Shown in pieces: positions 23,004 to 34,420 of a stretch of 64,000 nucleotides of DNA. Position 1 is the stretch's first letter; every line of letters begins with the position of its first letter. Origin of the DNA: Pseudofabraea citricarpa (lineage: Eukaryota > Ascomycota > Leotiomycetes > Helotiales > Dermateaceae); contig JAPWGK010000003.1 of NCBI GenBank assembly GCA_029641185.1, forward strand, positions 2,712,736 through 2,776,735, given 5' to 3'. The translations under genes and the position numbers were made by a program. The notes beneath the pieces are model-generated. The model saw only the letters and a list, made by a program, of their open reading frames with translations, was not told the origin of the DNA and made no database searches.

Positions 23004-25628
23004 CTAATCCTCGTCCATACCATTAAGTAATCGTTCTTCTCCAACCTCCCTGATCTTCTCACCAAGAACAGTCCTACCGTATCGCTCAGCGACCTTTCCA
23101 GCTGCCTCGATCATTCTGCCAGTTTTATCTTTCAGTAGAGTCACTAATTCAAGGGCCCTCATACCCGTCTCTTCTCCTTCCCGGCATTCGACAGCCAGCA
23201 TTTGAATTAAAGTCTTGTCGATTTCAACTTCCATGCGTTCAAGTGCTATTCGCTGAGCATGTGATGAACTAGTGGCATCGATCAGATCCTGATGCTGTGC
23301 TGTGAGAAGACTCTTAAGCACAAAATCGCCTTCCAGCCTTGAGGTTTCGTTGCCTCCAGCAGCTTCTTCATCTCCATCACCACTATCTGGCTTAGGGTCT
23401 GAAGTGAGTGGGATCTGAAAATCGAACTCCGATAGAAGAGGGCGGGGGAAGTACGGATACTGATCACCACCTTTAAGAATAATGCAGTGGAATTTGTTGT
23501 CTGCTACAGCAACAGGGAAGTATGATTCTGTTTTGCGACCAGAAGCGAGACGGGAGAGCAACTTTGTATCAAGTAGAGGAATCCAAGTCGCCTGAGAAGG
23601 TGTTCGCCAGTGTAGGAGAGTAAGTAGAGTGCCGGTTGAATCATAAATACAAGGATCCTGTTTAAATTGTCAGAAAAATGCATCAAAAAGTAATCCAGGT
23701 AGACTTACTCCATTATCTGTAAAGAACACACTTTTCACTGATTCCCCCTCTGGTAAAGCTACCACGTCTTCACTCTGACAAATCTCATCTCGCTTGATAT
23801 TTTGAATGGTATAAAGCAATTTCGTGTTACCATCAGCACCCACTGGACCATTGCCCAGGGTAAGCACGTAGTCCCTCCAGCTCGCACAGCTGACTGTAGG
23901 GCTGCTCTTTTGTCTATATACCCTATATGGCACACCAAATAATGTAAAGATTCGGACGTAGTTCGCGGTTGTGGTAACAGTCACAAAAGAGTCACTGAGA
24001 GATATGGCAGTCACCTCTTCTCCCTTGGGTAGTTGAGTTCTCCAGTCTGCTCTTGCAGTCCAAGTTTCGTGGGGGCGGTAGAAGATCGTTGCCGGACTCC
24101 CATCCTTCGAAGGGCAAGAAAACAGAGTACCATTTTCGTTGAGACAAGCCTTGTCATACATAAAAGTATCAGTGAAATGGAAGTCGCGATGGAATTCATG
24201 GTCATAGAACTCCACTGTCACTGTGTTATGAGTATCTTGATCCACGGTCCAGACGAATCCAATGAGATTCAAACAGAGATATTTCCTGTTTCCGCGCCAG
24301 GGAGTCGAACCAGGTTGAAAAGATTCGTGGTACTGTGGCTCCCAGGTACTTTGTGCTCTTCTTTTGCTGGGTGCAACCTCAAAGGGATCGATTTCTCCAT
24401 TGGGCCTCTTTCCGTTGCCGTTGAGTCCCAGAGCGTAGCCAGCACCATCATCATCCACGACAAAATCATCTTCATCTCCCATTATGTCCGAACCAAGAAT
24501 ATCATCCAGGCTATCTAGCGATCCTCTTCGAGCTCGTAAAGGCACTTCCTTCTGTCCATTGGTAATCGGTTTCCGAGCATTTGCAGATACCTCTGATAGG
24601 GGGTCATGGATAAATGGCGCCGGTTGTAGACCCAATTGAAGCAGAGGCGTGTGATCGTCTGGCACGAAATTTGAATATATGTATACCTCGCCATCTGTAT
24701 TTGTAAACGAAAGAATGTTTCTGGTCGGGTGCCATGCCAGGTCCATGACATTGGCGTAATCATACGAGGCCAATATTTTCTGGGTTTTTGTTTCCCATAG
24801 TATTATCTTCCGGTCTTTCCCAGCAGATACCAGCATTGCTCCATTTGGCGACCAAGCCAATGCTGTTATATCTCCACCGTGCCCGTTGCTGAAAACTCGT
24901 TGATTCTCCCAATCGCCCTTGGAGACGACCTGGATGTCTCTTGTAGCCGTTGGAGCTGCAAATGCCCTGCCATCGGGATGCCATACGACCTTCGAGCTGA
25001 TTTCTGAATCCGTTTCGACGTCTCTAATCAATCCATCAATCTTCCTTATACACTCCGGCGCATCCTTTGCCAGGGAATAAATATATACCAGGCCGTCTGA
25101 GCACGATAGCGCGATAAACTTTGAACTTTGGTCAAAAGTAACATGTTTGACAGGTTTCGGCTGGTCTCTCAAGTACATAACCGTGTTGTTGTCCCCCGTT
25201 TGAACAATTTTAACTGTAAGCTCATCACTTGCAACAGCACACCACTTTCCATCTGGTGAAATCACAACATCTCGTATTGGTAAAGAGCATCGCATAAGGA
25301 ATTTATCGTAGGACATTGTGTCAAAGAGGTATTTACTGACAGCTCCATCTTCAGAGCCAGTAACGAAGAATGTATCCTATAAAAACCCAGTCAGTGTTGA
25401 AATAGTTAAAGCACTGAGGCTACATACAGTTGATGCGACTGCCAGGTTATCCTCCTGGCAGTCGTCAATATTTGTCGGCTCTCCGTCAAAACCAGTCTTA
25501 TAAACTCGAGCCAGATTGTTCGATCCCACGGTGACCAATTTCGTTCCATCGGGAGTATACGAAAGATGCGTTGGGCCTGATGTATGAGCCGGTCTACCGC
25601 GCATTCGAACCTGTGTTGTTGTAGCCAT
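23004..25628 (-). CDS. CTF4: DNA replication/cohesion factor CTF4 (Mcl1/WDHD1/SepB) (3 exons)
   Basis: Exons 25628-25428, 25376-23709 and 23657-23004 encode 840 residues. Ctf4 is the trimeric replisome hub that links the CMG helicase to polymerase alpha and client proteins in the nucleus, and it supports sister chromatid cohesion. The N-terminal third is a WD40 propeller (HLSYTPDGTKLVTVGSNN, WHPDGRAFAAPTATRDIQV, ALAWSPNGAMLVSAGKDRKI, DLAWHPTRNILSF). A low-complexity acidic linker (DDILGSDIMGDEDDFVVDDD) is followed by the SepB propeller (RKYLCLNLIGFVWTVDQD, VEFYDHEFHRDFHF) and a C-terminal helical bundle (MEVEIDKTLIQMLAVECREG). Introns are each 51 nt. The start is the first ATG, 221 bp from a divergent WD40 gene. 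Confidence 0.93.
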
Positions 25629-25849
25629 TGTTGCTGGCGTTCGTGGTCAGTGTCCTGTAGACTTCAAGAGTTGAGTTTTGAATTGTAAAGGCTCAAGAGC
25701 AGCACGCGAAAGGAGACGCGACTCAATTTACGCGTACCCCTGTCACATTAGCCGATGACCCCTGAAGACCAATTTGAACCCCACCATGATTACAGACCAA
25801 AGAGGGGAGAATGCCATGAACTTTCAGATAATCCCACCAAGGAACGACG
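25629..25849. promoter_or_regulatory. Bidirectional promoter CTF4 / WD40 gene
   Basis: Only 221 bp separate the two start codons. Contains GACGCG/ACGCGT-like sequences (GGAGACGCGACTCAA and TTACGCGTACC near 25710-25736), which resemble the MluI cell-cycle box ACGCGT used for replication genes. That fits CTF4; it is inference from motif and position. Confidence 0.55.
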
Positions 25850-27153
25850 ATGTCTCGCTCAACAGACCCAGGTCATTTCTTCCAGTCCGATGCCTCGGAT
25901 GCTACACGAGCTAGAAAGGCAGCAAAGTCGGGCAACAAGAATGGAAATCCTATTGTTCTTCAGTCAAAGATTTTAAACGTCGTCCAGGACCCATTTTCCA
26001 CAGCGTGCATTTATGTTGCAGAAAGTGCTGGTTGTGTGCGAAAAGTCAACGTAGAAGTAGGTATGATTACAGTCTGACTTATGCCGAAGGTCTTGAGCTA
26101 ATAATATCGCGGCAGACTAAAGATACGAAGACAGTTTATAGAGGTCCTACTGCACCGGTCACCTCAGTCGCTGTAGGTGGTAAAGGAGGAGCGACGATAT
26201 TTGGAGGATGCTGGGACAAAGATGTCTGGAGCTGGGATGCAGAAAGTAAAGTGGTAGGAAAGAGGTATAAAGGCCACTCAGATTTTGTGAAGGCTATTAT
26301 TTGCGCGAAGATCGGAGGAAAAGATGTATGTTCTTGGGTTATAAATCAGTTCTTACAAGCTAATACTCTTGTCTAGTGTCTTATATCTGGCGGTGCAGAT
26401 TCGAAAATCATAGTTTGGGATACATTGACTGGGGAACGCATACATACATTGCGAGACAAATCTGAAAGCATGATGGCTATCCAGGACCTCGTCCTCGACC
26501 CCGTCGAATCTACGGAGTCTGAAATTATCCTCATTTCATCGAGCAGTGATCCTCATATTCGGAGATGGCGTATAAATCTTTCTTCTGGGACTCAAATTAT
26601 GGATACTAGTGATACTGAACCAGCCAAAGACAAACCATCGAGAACTACTATCCTCGAGCACGAGACAAGTGTTTACAATGTTCTTTTTTCGGGCGATGAC
26701 GAGGATGCGGACTTATGGACTGCTAGCGCAGATGGGACTGCGAAATGTCTATCAAGATCCAGAAACTGGGCTACCGAAGATACATATCAGCATGGAGATT
26801 ATGTGAGAGCTGTTGTCATAACGACTGATTGGGTCGTCACTGCTGGAAGAAACGAGGATGTAAAGGTCTGGGACAGATCATCAGGAAAGCTGTGGCATAC
26901 GTATGAGGGTCATTACGAGGAAGTGACTGGATTGGTCCTCTTGTCGAACGAGAAGAAAGTCGCCAGCGTCAGTATTGATGGAACAGTGAGAGTTTGGGAG
27001 CTGGGTAAGAAAGAGCTTGGAGCTGCAAAACTGGAACAGGAAGAGAAGAAGAAAGGCATAGCAAAGGAGGAAATTGAGCCCAAGAAGACAAGTCTTTTGA
27101 CTGCTGAAGAGGAAGCAGAATTGGCTGAGCTTATGGACTCTGGTGACGAATGA
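25850..27153 (+). CDS. WD40-repeat protein (3 exons)
   Basis: Exons 25850-26056, 26116-26325 and 26377-27153 give 397 residues. At least five WD repeats are visible: GGCWDKDVWSWD, SGGADSKIIVWDTLTGE, SSSSDPHIRRWRINL, TASADGTAKCLSRS, TAGRNEDVKVWDRSSGK and SVSIDGTVRVWELGKKE. The N-terminus (MSRSTDPGHFFQSDASDA) is polar; the C-terminal 45 residues are charged and coiled (LEQEEKKKGIAKEEIEPKK, then EEEAELAELMDSGDE). No catalytic domain. I do not recognise a named orthologue; it is probably a conserved ascomycete propeller scaffold. Exon 2 starts after GCGGCAG with a CTAAT branch site; the model keeps phase throughout. It shares a promoter with CTF4, hinting at cell-cycle co-expression. Confidence 0.85.
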
Positions 27154-27921
27154 TTATGATATGAATTGGAAAATCTTATCGTGCATTTCGACCCTCTAGC
27201 ATTCAGTTTTGTTTTGTTTTTTTGCAAGAGGAAAAATCAAGCAACGCGGTCATTGAAGAATTTCTAAAAACTTGTATTACGATGCCAGTAAGTACGTCAG
27301 AATGACGCCGGCTCTTAGTCGCTTGGTTTAGCCCCGGAATATCACCTATGTTCAAATGCAGGAGATTTCTGGCACGCTCCCTAAAGATTCAATTAAGCGA
27401 CCGTCGCGTCAACAGATTAGAGCAAAAGACAACGTGCGCAAACACAGCGGTAAATATGATACCAGATATAACTTACTTTTACATACGATGGATACTATTG
27501 AATAGATTGTGGAAACTAACGCAGCTATGTGGGACTCTTAGGGACTTCAACCCACGATGAGATGAGTCGAATAACACAATGCATGATCTACCATTTAGAA
27601 AGTTCACCCTACATTTCAAAATCTGGATGAGACTCTTTAATTGCTGCCACCCCCCCTCTGAAGATGAGACTCGAATGATCAATTGCAATTGGCTAGAAAT
27701 CCTTACTGATTTGACATTTTAAGAACTCTTGCATACTTGATTGGGTTTTCTGAAAGGGTATATATAAATTAAAATGCGTCATAAATAAGAACCTTACTCA
27801 TACGTATACAGATACAAATTTCCATCCCAAACACTCACGCCGTTCCATCCAACTCCAGCTAGCTGCGCATTTCCTCCATGCCAAGCGAGCAAAGCATGTC
27901 CGACCCTGTCAAACAACCTTC
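27154..27921. other. Convergent intergenic region
   Basis: About 770 bp holding the 3' ends of the WD40 gene and the membrane protein gene. A T-rich run (TTTTGTTTTGTTTTTTTGC, 27207-27225) and AT-rich stretch at 27755-27790 are present. No gene seen. Confidence 0.45.
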
Positions 27922-28966
27922 TCAAAAACCAGTCCTTGGCGTCGTACTCAACTCATGCACAAACCCCAGTCCAACGTTGTTGTTGTTCTTTGACCCGACT
28001 AAAGGATCCTGCCACGAGAAGGTAGACGAGGGCTTTCTCGAACTATAAGGTGGTGCATCCTCGTGACTCCCGCCGTTCAGCACAATGCCTCGCTTCTGCC
28101 TCCGTCGGAAAAGATAAAAAGCACCAATTAGACTGGCCAGCCCGACAATAGCAAGCGACACACCCACTCCAATGCCAGCTTTCGCTCCAGTTGAGAATCC
28201 GCCGTGGGCCGTATCTGAAGTTGGTAGAAGCGAGGTGTCGGTCGATGATATTCCAGTTTGAGAAGCGAGGTCAGCTGTAGATGAGGGAGTAGCGGCTGTG
28301 GAGAGAATAGTGACCGTAGATGATGCTGAAGTGGTACTTGCGACCTTGGAAGTGCTTCTGATTGATGGTGCAAAGACATAGCCATTGACATGAACAGCGA
28401 GCACACTCGAGCTAACAGAGATTGTGGTTGTTGCGCTCACAAACTCCTGTCTATCGGCATCCGATGTGGCGAAGGTGAAAATTTGGCCCACAGACAGTGG
28501 TGAGTTACACTGTCCCAATCTTGTCACGAGCGGTTGAAAGTCATAGCTCCTATAGTCAGGGACACAGAAATCAGCATTCGTGCCATTATGGCTTATATCA
28601 TAAGAAATTTTAAACTCACGTGGGACAACAAGCGACGAAAGTGCTTCCGGGCTTCACAACGCTCGTACTAGCTGTTGTGTATAGTCCAGGGCAAGCAAAC
28701 GGGCCAAGGCTAGTAACGCTTTGTGGTGGGTTCTGAGTTACCTGATTCCACCAGGAGGTTGCGAAAGGTGGGAGACAAGTTATATCCGAGTTAATAAATT
28801 GACCAAAGAATGGATCAAAAGCGATTGCCAGAGCCCCAGGGCCTAGGTTCTCTTGGGAGTAGATTCTCGTGGAGCATGCACTGACTGATGGCCACACTGT
28901 CGGAAGGGGGAGCCAGGTCGTCACCACTCCGTCGTTTATCTCTGGAGGATGAACGGTTGTTGTCAT
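27922..28966 (-). CDS. Ser/Thr-rich single-pass membrane protein (Mid2-like architecture) (2 exons)
   Basis: Exons 28966-28620 and 28549-27922 encode 324 residues. The N-terminal ectodomain begins MTTTVHPPEINDGVVTTWLP without a clear signal peptide and contains paired cysteines (FVACCPTS, LGQCNSPL). A Ser/Thr/Ala-rich stalk (about residues 170-235) is followed by a transmembrane helix IGVGVSLAIVGLASLIGAFY, a basic stop-transfer RRRQKRG and a cytosolic tail. This layout (cysteine module, O-glycosylated stalk, one span, short tail) is common in fungal wall-sensor-like and plasma-membrane proteins of unknown function. The intron is 70 nt (GTGAGT...CTGACTATAG). A missing signal peptide could mean an unseen upstream exon. 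Function not assigned. Confidence 0.8.
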
Positions 28967-29797
28967 CTTTCCATGCTTGCCGTCAACTGTTATTCACTTG
29001 CGTTGGTAAAAGGATATTTCAATTCGTCTTCCATTTAGTTGAAAAACGATGCCAGATCAGGGATGCAGCATATTCTTAAGCACCTCACCCAACAGAGTGC
29101 CATCGCAGCAAGGGAATGGCATCAAAAATCCAACAAGAATCCAACAAGATAACAATTGAACAGATGATTTCCCATAGGCTCTCGATCTGAATGACTTGAT
29201 ACATGCGGAGCAAAGTATTCTCTGACAAGCTCGCTTGCTGAAAAACGACTCCTCTTGAGACAAGAATAGAAGTTGTGGCTGAATGCTGAACACTCTCCCT
29301 AGACAGCCGCGGTACTCTTCGCCAATTGCGTTGATAGATTGACTACTACGCGCTTCCAATTTTGTTTTGCTCCAAGCCCCTGAAATTTGTGGATGCTGGC
29401 TGCGCCTTGGCGTAGAGCTGGATAAGCGCTCGGTAAAGCCACTATGGTCACTTCCAGGCCAATTAACAAATTCTCAAACATTTGACGCCCATGAGCCTCA
29501 TACGGAGCTCAAGCAGATTCATATCCAGAATTTAAAGAATACTGGGGAATCTTGGCCCTGCTGGTGAACACGATGAAGACAGTTTCGCGCAAGTAGGTAA
29601 AAGTTCATAAGATGGCTCTAAACTGCGATTTGAGAGCATGCATGAGACAAAATACAAATCTCCACAAAAAGAATATGTCACCGGATGTCTAAATACTCCA
29701 ATCTATATCTCAACCCATGAGATTCGCCGTCTCAATACCTTTAACGCCCCAATATCATCCAAATCGTTCCTTTGTGACTCCAAAAGTAAACACCCGC
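28967..29797. other. Intergenic region
   Basis: About 830 bp between two leftward genes; the left part is the upstream region of the Ser/Thr-rich membrane protein. ORFs of up to 100 codons on the minus strand have no recognisable features. Confidence 0.4.
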
Positions 29798-30718
29798 TCA
29801 GTTGTTGCCCGCAATCATTTTAGACATAGCCATTCGATGTTCAGGACACCATGCATCAACCTTATCAACATTAAGAGGTTGCCATCTCGTCACTTGATGA
29901 TATCCCAACGGCCGCTCGTGCCAGATCGTCTCGACAGCAAAGGTTTGGGCAACCTGAATGCTGGGCAGGCGAGCACCTCTCAATTTCATCTTCTTGACGA
30001 ACCACTGATCTTCAAACTCAACGCTTGGGTCCTGTGGGTCTTCTGCCTCGTCTATCTCTTCTTGCCAGCTCGATTCATTGATGATGTCGAGTACCATCGT
30101 TCGATTTCGCAAAGAAAGGCCACCATTGTAACCTTCTCCATGTCCCAGGGCAGGATCAATAGGTGCACCGATAAAGTCGTATTCAAGGAAGTCGTCAACT
30201 CGGACCGGGGAATTCGAGCAGAGGATACTATCTGCTTGGAAGAGGAGCACATGCTCTGCAGGCGCAAGCTGCTCCCATAACCATGGCTCTGTGAGAAATT
30301 TTGACACACTGTCCCGATTTGAGAACTCGGTTGTCGACGGTAAGAACCTAACAGTGATTCTTTGGTCGTCTATCGCGCGGCGTAATGGAGCTGAATTTGG
30401 AAAAATGTCTTGCGAAGTGTAAAAGAAGATGGGCCATTGTGGCCCCAGAACTGTTGCAAAGTGCAGAAGTAGTGGTACCAGTGTCTCCAAGGGCCGGTCC
30501 TCGATTATAACAGCAACATTCTTGGTGATTATAGATTGAGCTGGTAGATTATCTTGTGTAGCCAGATCACTGGCTCCGGACTGGAACGCAAGTAATGGCT
30601 CATTTTTCACGAAACTCGAAGCCAAGGTCCATACGACGACTAGAAGCACTAAAGAGAGAAAAAAGTGACAAGCTTTAGTTCGTTGTGTGGTCGTCGGGGC
30701 GGTGGTATAATGAATCAT
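29798..30718 (-). CDS. DUF5672-type glycosyltransferase-like type II membrane protein
   Basis: Single exon, 306 residues. Residues 17-36 form a signal anchor (CHFFLSLVLLVVVWTLASSF), so the catalytic-like domain faces the Golgi/ER lumen. Blocks seen: VAVIIEDRPLETLVPLLLHF, FFYTSQDIFP, FLTEPWLWEQLAPAEHVLLF followed by QADSIL, YDFIGAPIDP, GYNGGLSLRNRTMVLDII, EDQWFVKKM and FAVETIWHERPLGYHQ. The LxFQxDS and YDYxGxP...NGGxSLR pattern is that of DUF5672 proteins, which look like nucleotide-sugar glycosyltransferases. Intronless and flanked by long gene-free DNA. Activity and acceptor are unknown. Confidence 0.82.
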   Translation of the reverse strand: MIHYTTAPTTTQRTKACHFFLSLVLLVVVWTLASSFVKNEPLLAFQSGASDLATQDNLPAQSIITKNVAVIIEDRPLETLVPLLLHFATVLGPQWPIFFYTSQDIFPNSAPLRRAIDDQRITVRFLPSTTEFSNRDSVSKFLTEPWLWEQLAPAEHVLLFQADSILCSNSPVRVDDFLEYDFIGAPIDPALGHGEGYNGGLSLRNRTMVLDIINESSWQEEIDEAEDPQDPSVEFEDQWFVKKMKLRGARLPSIQVAQTFAVETIWHERPLGYHQVTRWQPLNVDKVDAWCPEHRMAMSKMIAGNN

Positions 30719-32258
30719 CTGGTGCTTGGTTAATATGCACTATCATAATCCAGAAGTCCTGCACCTACTACTGCCATCTTATCAGTACTATGGGCACGTC
30801 CAGATACGATCTCGAACAGGAACGGGCTAAGTCATGCAAAAACCAAGGCACACTTGGATGGCTACAGCTATAGCTTGGTACCTCTGAGAAGTGATGAACG
30901 GATAACGAAAAGGAAGAAATGTCCTCAAATTGAAGCGCCGAAAGAAACGAGTGTGAGAGGTTGCCCAAAAGCAATAGTGGCTTTGCAGCCTGCCAACATG
31001 TATATACTTCGGCGACAATAGATAAGAATATGGACGCGCTGAAGCGACTGTTGGAAAGAATCATGGATCCATCATCGAGCAGGGATGAACACAAGACTTG
31101 GCAGCCATCCTCTGAAAATCGCAGTTTCAAGATTCGAGATCTGGGCAATTGACCCATGAAAACCCGGAAAGTAACTCGCTGAGTCGCTGTAAAATGTAAA
31201 GTGGAACAGGCAGATCACTCCGTGGAGGCAAAGCCACCCAGGATGTGATTTCGAAAGCAAGCTTGCTTCCTTGGACCAGGTCTTGATTCGGTGGGCGGAA
31301 ATCCAACACCAAAAAATAGACGTTGGAACCAGAAGGAATGTCAAATTAACCAACTGTATGCGTCCCAAAAAGGCAGCATGAACTGACGTTGAAAGCAGTT
31401 GGATTGAGTGTCGGATCCATAGGGCATGGGACATCAACCCGCGCGCTTGCACAGATGTTTCAGCAGATCCACTCGCCCAAGTTCTCAGGTATCTTGTGCT
31501 AGGAGCTCTTATCCATCACAATAGATATGCAAGCGCTTTCGGACCTCGGAGATGTAAGATACTTGGGTACGGACTCACTCCAACAGCTTTGTTTAAGGTT
31601 AAAAATTGGGTGTGGAGTTGATGAGGTGATGATGTAGCGAGGTCTAAGAAAAACTCCACCTGTGGTTAGTCAGGCATGGCTGGAAGCAACGTATGGTAAA
31701 TAAAGGAGGGCCTGCCATAGACTTCAGGATGCTCTTATTCAATGAAAGCTATTGATGTGACTTCGAAAGAAACAGATAAAGTTATTATAATGTAGAGTAA
31801 CTCAAGATTCTGCTGAGACCTTTTCCCGACCAATATATCACGTGGTTATGCTCAAGGCTTTCCGCACCACCAATACCAATAATGGTCTGATATATCCTGA
31901 GCTAACTCAATACAGATATACCTCAATATATGGTCTGATTCAAAGAGGTAAAAAAGGAGAATTATAGAGTGCTATCACGTGGAAATCTTATCGCAAACCT
32001 TCTCCTTATCGCCAATCTGGAAGCATCCTCGGAGAAGCCTCAAGACGCCAAAAAGCGGCAAATAGCTGGTGCAGGAGTTACCAAAATGAATGGCCAATGA
32101 GGACAAGCTGATTGAATTCTGACCTCTCACAGCATGGAGATGGGATTGTAGATCTCCGCGTCGAGAGACACTTTGTGCAATAATTCTACCATGAAATCCC
32201 ACAGGCTTTTCTTCAATACTTGAAGCTTGTCCTCATATTTCATCCATAATTTGGCTCA
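30719..32258. other. Large intergenic region
   Basis: About 1.5 kb between divergent genes. ORFs to 129 codons overlap on the minus strand (30768-31452) but show no motif or splice-supported extension. CACGTG cores occur at about 31838-31843 and 31976-31981. Two short repeats of TATATCA/TGGTCTGAT occur at 31870-31940. Confidence 0.4.
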
Positions 32259-33482
32259 ATGGGAGATATGGATAGCGATCATTTTAGCCCGTACAGAGCG
32301 GACGGCAAGCTGGTAGATATTTCTGCTCACCATCTCGGATTTATAAAGGCTGACGATATTAAGTATGGCTTTGTTTGTGTCGTTACCGGCGCCCAGCAGC
32401 CGGTCGGACAAGCTATTATCGTAGAATTGGCTGGTAAGTCTCAATACCCTCAATTGGTTACAAGCGAAAAGCTGCCATTAGCAAATTATGCTCATAATTA
32501 AATAGCTCATGGTGCTGCTTGCATTTATGGTATGCATATTCAGTAGTTTACTCGAACCGTAGAGCATTGTCTAATTCCTCATAGCCTGCGATAAAGCCAG
32601 CAATCCAGGCTCGACCGACAATCTGATTGAGCAGCTCGCAAAAGATAGTCCAAATACCAAAGTCATACCGTACCCGTTCAATGTTGCTAAGGAAGAAGAA
32701 ACATTAGGGCTGATTGACGATGTCCTGAACTCTTGGGGACGACTTGATGTCTGGGTGTGTTCCTCTGGACTCCTTGGACCGCCTTCACTTGAAGCGACAA
32801 CTCCGGCAGACTTGCAGAAGTGTTTCGAGGCCAATTCTATGGCGCCATTCTTTGCCTTGAAATATGCTCCTCCTGCCATGGGAAAGACAACTCCAAAACA
32901 GGCGTATCCCAATGCAGCCCCAAAGGATCAGAAGTATGGCAGTATTATTGTAGTCAGCTCGGTTGCTAGCACGTATGGTGGTTGCTGGGGACCTTGCTAT
33001 ACCATGAGCTCCCATGCAGCTTTAGGTGTGGTGCGAGCTGGTGTTGCCGTATTGAAAGGAACTGGCGTCAGGGTTAATTGTATATCTCCTGGACAGATTG
33101 ATGTTGGAGTCGACCTTCAAGGAGTATGTTCCTCTAGCTGTGAGGTATAACGTGCTAAACCGTCACAGTTTGATATGCGTGGAATGACTGCCCAATTTCC
33201 TCCAGCGAGCTTACAATCAAAAGAAGTAAACATGATTCATGATAATGCTTACTCCTGCTGACCACCATATAGACGCAAAAGCGACAAAATGGATTGGAAA
33301 GATCAGGATTACCTGTGGAAGTCGGCCGCGTAGCTGGATTTCTAGCCAGTGGATTCAGCAGTTATATTACCGGAGCCAATTTAGTTGTAGATGGAGGAGC
33401 CAGGTGAGTTTACTACTGGCTTGCACGAAGTTGTTCGCTTACAATCCATAGTGTGATGAACCCTCTGACCGTTCCAATCTGA
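32259..33482 (+). CDS. Short-chain dehydrogenase/reductase-like protein with degenerate active site (6 exons)
   Basis: Exons 32259-32433, 32506-32529, 32585-33123, 33169-33225, 33273-33403 and 33452-33482 give 318 residues. Exon 2 is 24 nt. The fold is classical SDR: VCVVTGAQQPVGQAIIVELA at the nucleotide site, NVAKEEETLGLIDDVLNSWG, GRLDVWVCSSGLLGPP, KYGSIIVVSSVASTYGG, then CYTMSSHAALGVVRAG, VRVNCISPGQI and FSSYITGANLVVDGGAS. Several key residues are changed: the TGxxxGxG glycine is proline, NNAG is CSSG, and the YxxxK lysine is serine (Tyr-Thr-Met-Ser-Ser). The serine and tyrosine of the triad remain. All six exons stay open and spliceable, so it is not an obvious pseudogene. It may bind ligand without normal redox catalysis. 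Start could instead be the Met at codon 4. Confidence 0.82.
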
Positions 33483-33706
33483 AGTATGTTTATGGATAAA
33501 AGTAAAAAAGCAATAATAGATGATGTCAACCCCCAATAATTGCCTGATCTCATTGAGTGTTTGAGAATTTGAATAATTAAAAGAAAAATGTAGACTACAT
33601 TTCTTGCCTCTTGCCTCTTCCGTCAGTGGACGGGAGCGGCCGAAGATTATTCCCAGTATATAAACACGACTTGCGTTTGCAATGTTCTGTCCCTCTCCCT
33701 TTCACG

Positions 33707-34420
33707 ATGTCCGTCGAAACCTTCTCCTCCAGCGATGAAACCCACACTACCCAGTCCTGTTCGACTTACGGAATAAGCACGGAACAATTTGACAGCCTGC
33801 ACAGACGCAGTGCTGCCGCAAAATCCACCGCGTATTGTCCTTATTCTCAGTTCCGCGTCGGAGCCACGATCCTCACTCATGATGGCACGTTCATCGATGG
33901 CGCAAACGTCGAGAATGCAGCATACCCAGTAGGAACATGCGCGGAGCGGGTCGCATTTGGCAAGGCTGTGACGGAGGGCCATAAGAAGTTCAAGGCTGTG
34001 GCTGTTGCGACAGACATCAGCCCTCCCGCAAGTCCCTGCGGCATGTGTAGACAATTGTCAGTTTTACCCGGTCTGGAGATGGGAAAGCTGCACCATATAC
34101 ATGGCCGCATGCCCTGCTTCTTAAGCGCTGGTTGGATCGCGAGAGAGAGATTGTGTTTGTGTGTGTGTGTGGAATAAATGCTGACGGACTCTGGTGGTAG
34201 CATTCGCGAATTCTGTGAGCTCGACATACCGATCTTCATGTTCGACAAGGATGGAAAATACGTGGTAATGAAGCTGGAACAGGTATGTGCTTTTCATGCT
34301 ACGGAATTCCCATAACTTGGTACTTGGATTGTTTCTCATGGTTGTACCTTACAGTTGCTTCCTTTATCCTTTGGACCAGAGGCACTTCCTCCCCCAGGCT
34401 CTCTTCCCAAGCAGGGCTGA
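33707..34420 (+). CDS. CDD1: Cytidine deaminase (3 exons)
   Basis: Exons 33707-34056, 34201-34282 and 34355-34420 encode 165 residues. It is a zinc-dependent homotetrameric deaminase of cytidine/deoxycytidine in pyrimidine salvage. Motifs: YCPYSQFRVGATI, GANVENAAYPVGTCAERVAF (Cys and catalytic Glu of C-A-E), and PASPCGMCRQ (two zinc cysteines), then FIREFCELDIPIFMFDKDGK and LLPLSFGPEALP at the end. The first intron is 144 nt with a non-consensus GTCAGT donor and an internal (GT) run around 34151-34170; CAA TT joined to C ATT restores the conserved RQFIREF. An in-frame upstream ATG (33611) exists, but family length favours 33707. Confidence 0.9.

Noticed and set aside
24290..24330. tRNA-like GGGAGTCGAACCAGG string
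   Set aside because: It lies inside the CTF4 coding sequence and has no cloverleaf context.
30768..31452. Minus-strand ORFs of 126-129 codons
   Set aside because: Different frames look equally open, no conserved motif, no start context; likely chance.
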